NCBI GenBank assembly: GCA_947054185.1
Contig: CAMRVW010000104.1
Location: 1 to 7,079 of the forward strand
Source of the DNA: an uncultured Rikenellaceae bacterium
GTDB taxonomy: Bacteria; Bacteroidota; Bacteroidia; Bacteroidales; Rikenellaceae
Direction of reading: 5' to 3'
DNA length: 7,079 nt
In this document: one piece after another, positions 6,501 to 7,079 of the stretch
How positions within the stretch are numbered: the stretch's first letter is position 1
How the letters are laid out: each line of letters starts with the position of its first letter
Position numbers and translations under genes: made by a program
Notes under the pieces: generated by a model
Told to the model about the DNA's origin: nothing
Databases searched by the model: none
Seen by the model: the letters and a program-made list of their open reading frames with translations, nothing else

Positions 6501-6572
6501 CTCTGCCGGTTTTGGTTTGCTTGCACTGCCGTTTTGTTTGCCGGAACTGCCATTTTGTTTGCGGGAACTGCC
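6501..6572 (-). repeat. Short tandem repeats at the end of copy B
   Basis: Units of 21 bp (6552-6572), 21 bp (6531-6551) and 23 bp (6508-6530) each begin GGCAGT on the minus strand and continue with C/G-rich and then A-rich sequence. A further partial unit starts at 6507. The same array in copy A has units of 20 and 23 bp, so unit length and number vary. Confidence 0.8.
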
Positions 6573-6777
6573 TCCGGCGGCCCTTCCGGGGGAGGGGTCA
6601 CGGACCCCGATTTGATATTTTTGAGGAACAACTAAGGTAAAAGTACGACTATCTGATAAAGATTACGCAGTCTTAGGACGTGCGAATCTTTATGAGATAG
6701 TCGTTTTTCGGCCCTGAGGTTTTGTGCCTAAAGGATGTCAAAACATGGGCCATGACCGCTGAGCGGAAAGGGTGCGG
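6508..6777 (-). repeat. Dispersed repeat copy B (about 270 bp), inverted relative to copy A
   Basis: On the minus strand it has the same block order as 552-801: CCGCACCCTTTCCG (6764-6777), GGTCATGGCCCATGTTTTGA, CCTCAGGGCCGAAAA, the central hairpin, ACCTTAGTTGTTCCTCAA, the 58-base identical block (6558-6615) and the GGCAGT tandem units. It lies upstream of the AraC-family gene. No convincing protein is encoded; a 78-codon minus-strand frame (6395-6631) only reads the 21-bp units as 7-residue repeats and runs into the start of araC. Confidence 0.8.
6645..6704. repeat. Long hairpin at the centre of repeat B
   Basis: Two 20-base arms (6645-6664 and 6685-6704) pair at 19 of 20 positions around a 20-base loop, which has its own CGC/GCG and GTC/GAC pairings. 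On the plus strand the stem is followed by TTTTTCGG, as in a terminator. Arm sequence differs from copy A at several positions, but always on both sides so that pairing is retained. Confidence 0.85.
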
Positions 6778-7079
6778 AAAGCAGGGCGGCAAATAAAAGT
6801 GGGGCAGTGCGGAAAAATATAAACGGACATTCCCGCCAACATTCCCCCTGTTAGTTTTGACACTGTGGTCTGAGCACAACGAAAATCGCATACTCTTCCT
6901 TATACCGGGCATAACGAAGTGACGCCGTGAGCCTATTCCTTTGTAAACGGGCTGAGGTACGCAAGCCCGAGCGGCCCGGAGCCTTCGCCCACGGAGGGCC
7001 GCACTCCGCGCAGCAATATATATCGCAGTGACTAAAGCGCATCACCGCCGCCCATGACTCTTTCGCTCTGCCCTCCGCA
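6778..7079. other. Unassigned right edge with GC-rich hairpins, no gene recognised
   Basis: The frames open here (for example 6851-7045 on the minus strand) have no family resemblance, signal or start context, and I do not call them. Two adjacent hairpins can form: CGGGCT/AGCCCG (6948-6953 with 6964-6969) and GCGGCCC/GGGCCGC (6971-6977 with 6996-7002). The string GCAGTGACTAA at 7025-7035 repeats that at 17-27. Confidence 0.3.

Noticed and set aside
6395..6631. 78-codon minus-strand frame with 7-residue repeats
   Set aside because: The repeats come from the 21-bp DNA units of repeat B, and the frame overlaps the AraC-type gene start and promoter.
552..6777. CRISPR array
   Set aside because: Only two large inverted copies and irregular 20-23-bp tandem units exist; no regular repeat-spacer pattern and no cas genes.

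Overview
The window looks like chromosomal DNA of a member of the Bacteroidota, most likely order Bacteroidales. The evidence is the promoter style (several TAnnTTTG -7 boxes, little sign of Shine-Dalgarno sequences), a GH2 glycosidase of the type common in gut Bacteroidales, a FISUMP-domain gene tail, and secreted proteins with the usual short N-terminal signal peptides. A family-level placement (for example Muribaculaceae) would be a guess.

Layout. Positions 1-540 hold a structured or unassigned edge and the C-terminal remnant of a FISUMP-domain protein on the minus strand, followed by a terminator. Positions 552-801 are copy A of a repeat of about 250 bp. Its centre is a 21-bp perfect hairpin and it ends in short tandem repeats. 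Next, on the minus strand, come two terminators, tRNA-Gln(UUG) with its own promoter, and a well-formed cobalamin riboswitch with its own promoter. The only reading frame behind the riboswitch has 37 codons and looks like a bare signal peptide. On the plus strand follow a secreted GH2-family protein (680 aa) that has lost several catalytic residues, its terminator, and a promoter driving tsaE plus a periplasmic TPR protein. A 26-bp bidirectional terminator separates that operon from a convergent AraC-family regulator. Positions 6508-6777 are copy B of the repeat, inverted relative to copy A. The last 300 bases hold structured DNA without a recognisable gene.

How the parts relate. tsaE belongs to core tRNA t6A biosynthesis and shares a transcript with the TPR gene. 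The AraC regulator is transcribed alone; whether it controls the GH2 gene cannot be told from the sequence. The most unusual material is the repeat pair. Copies A and B share long, nearly identical flanks, but their central hairpins differ by paired, compensating substitutions that keep the stem intact. Because they face each other, they also bracket about 5.7 kb of chromosome that recombination could invert. The second notable item is the GH2 protein, a probable pseudoenzyme. The third is the cobalamin riboswitch that appears to have lost its gene.
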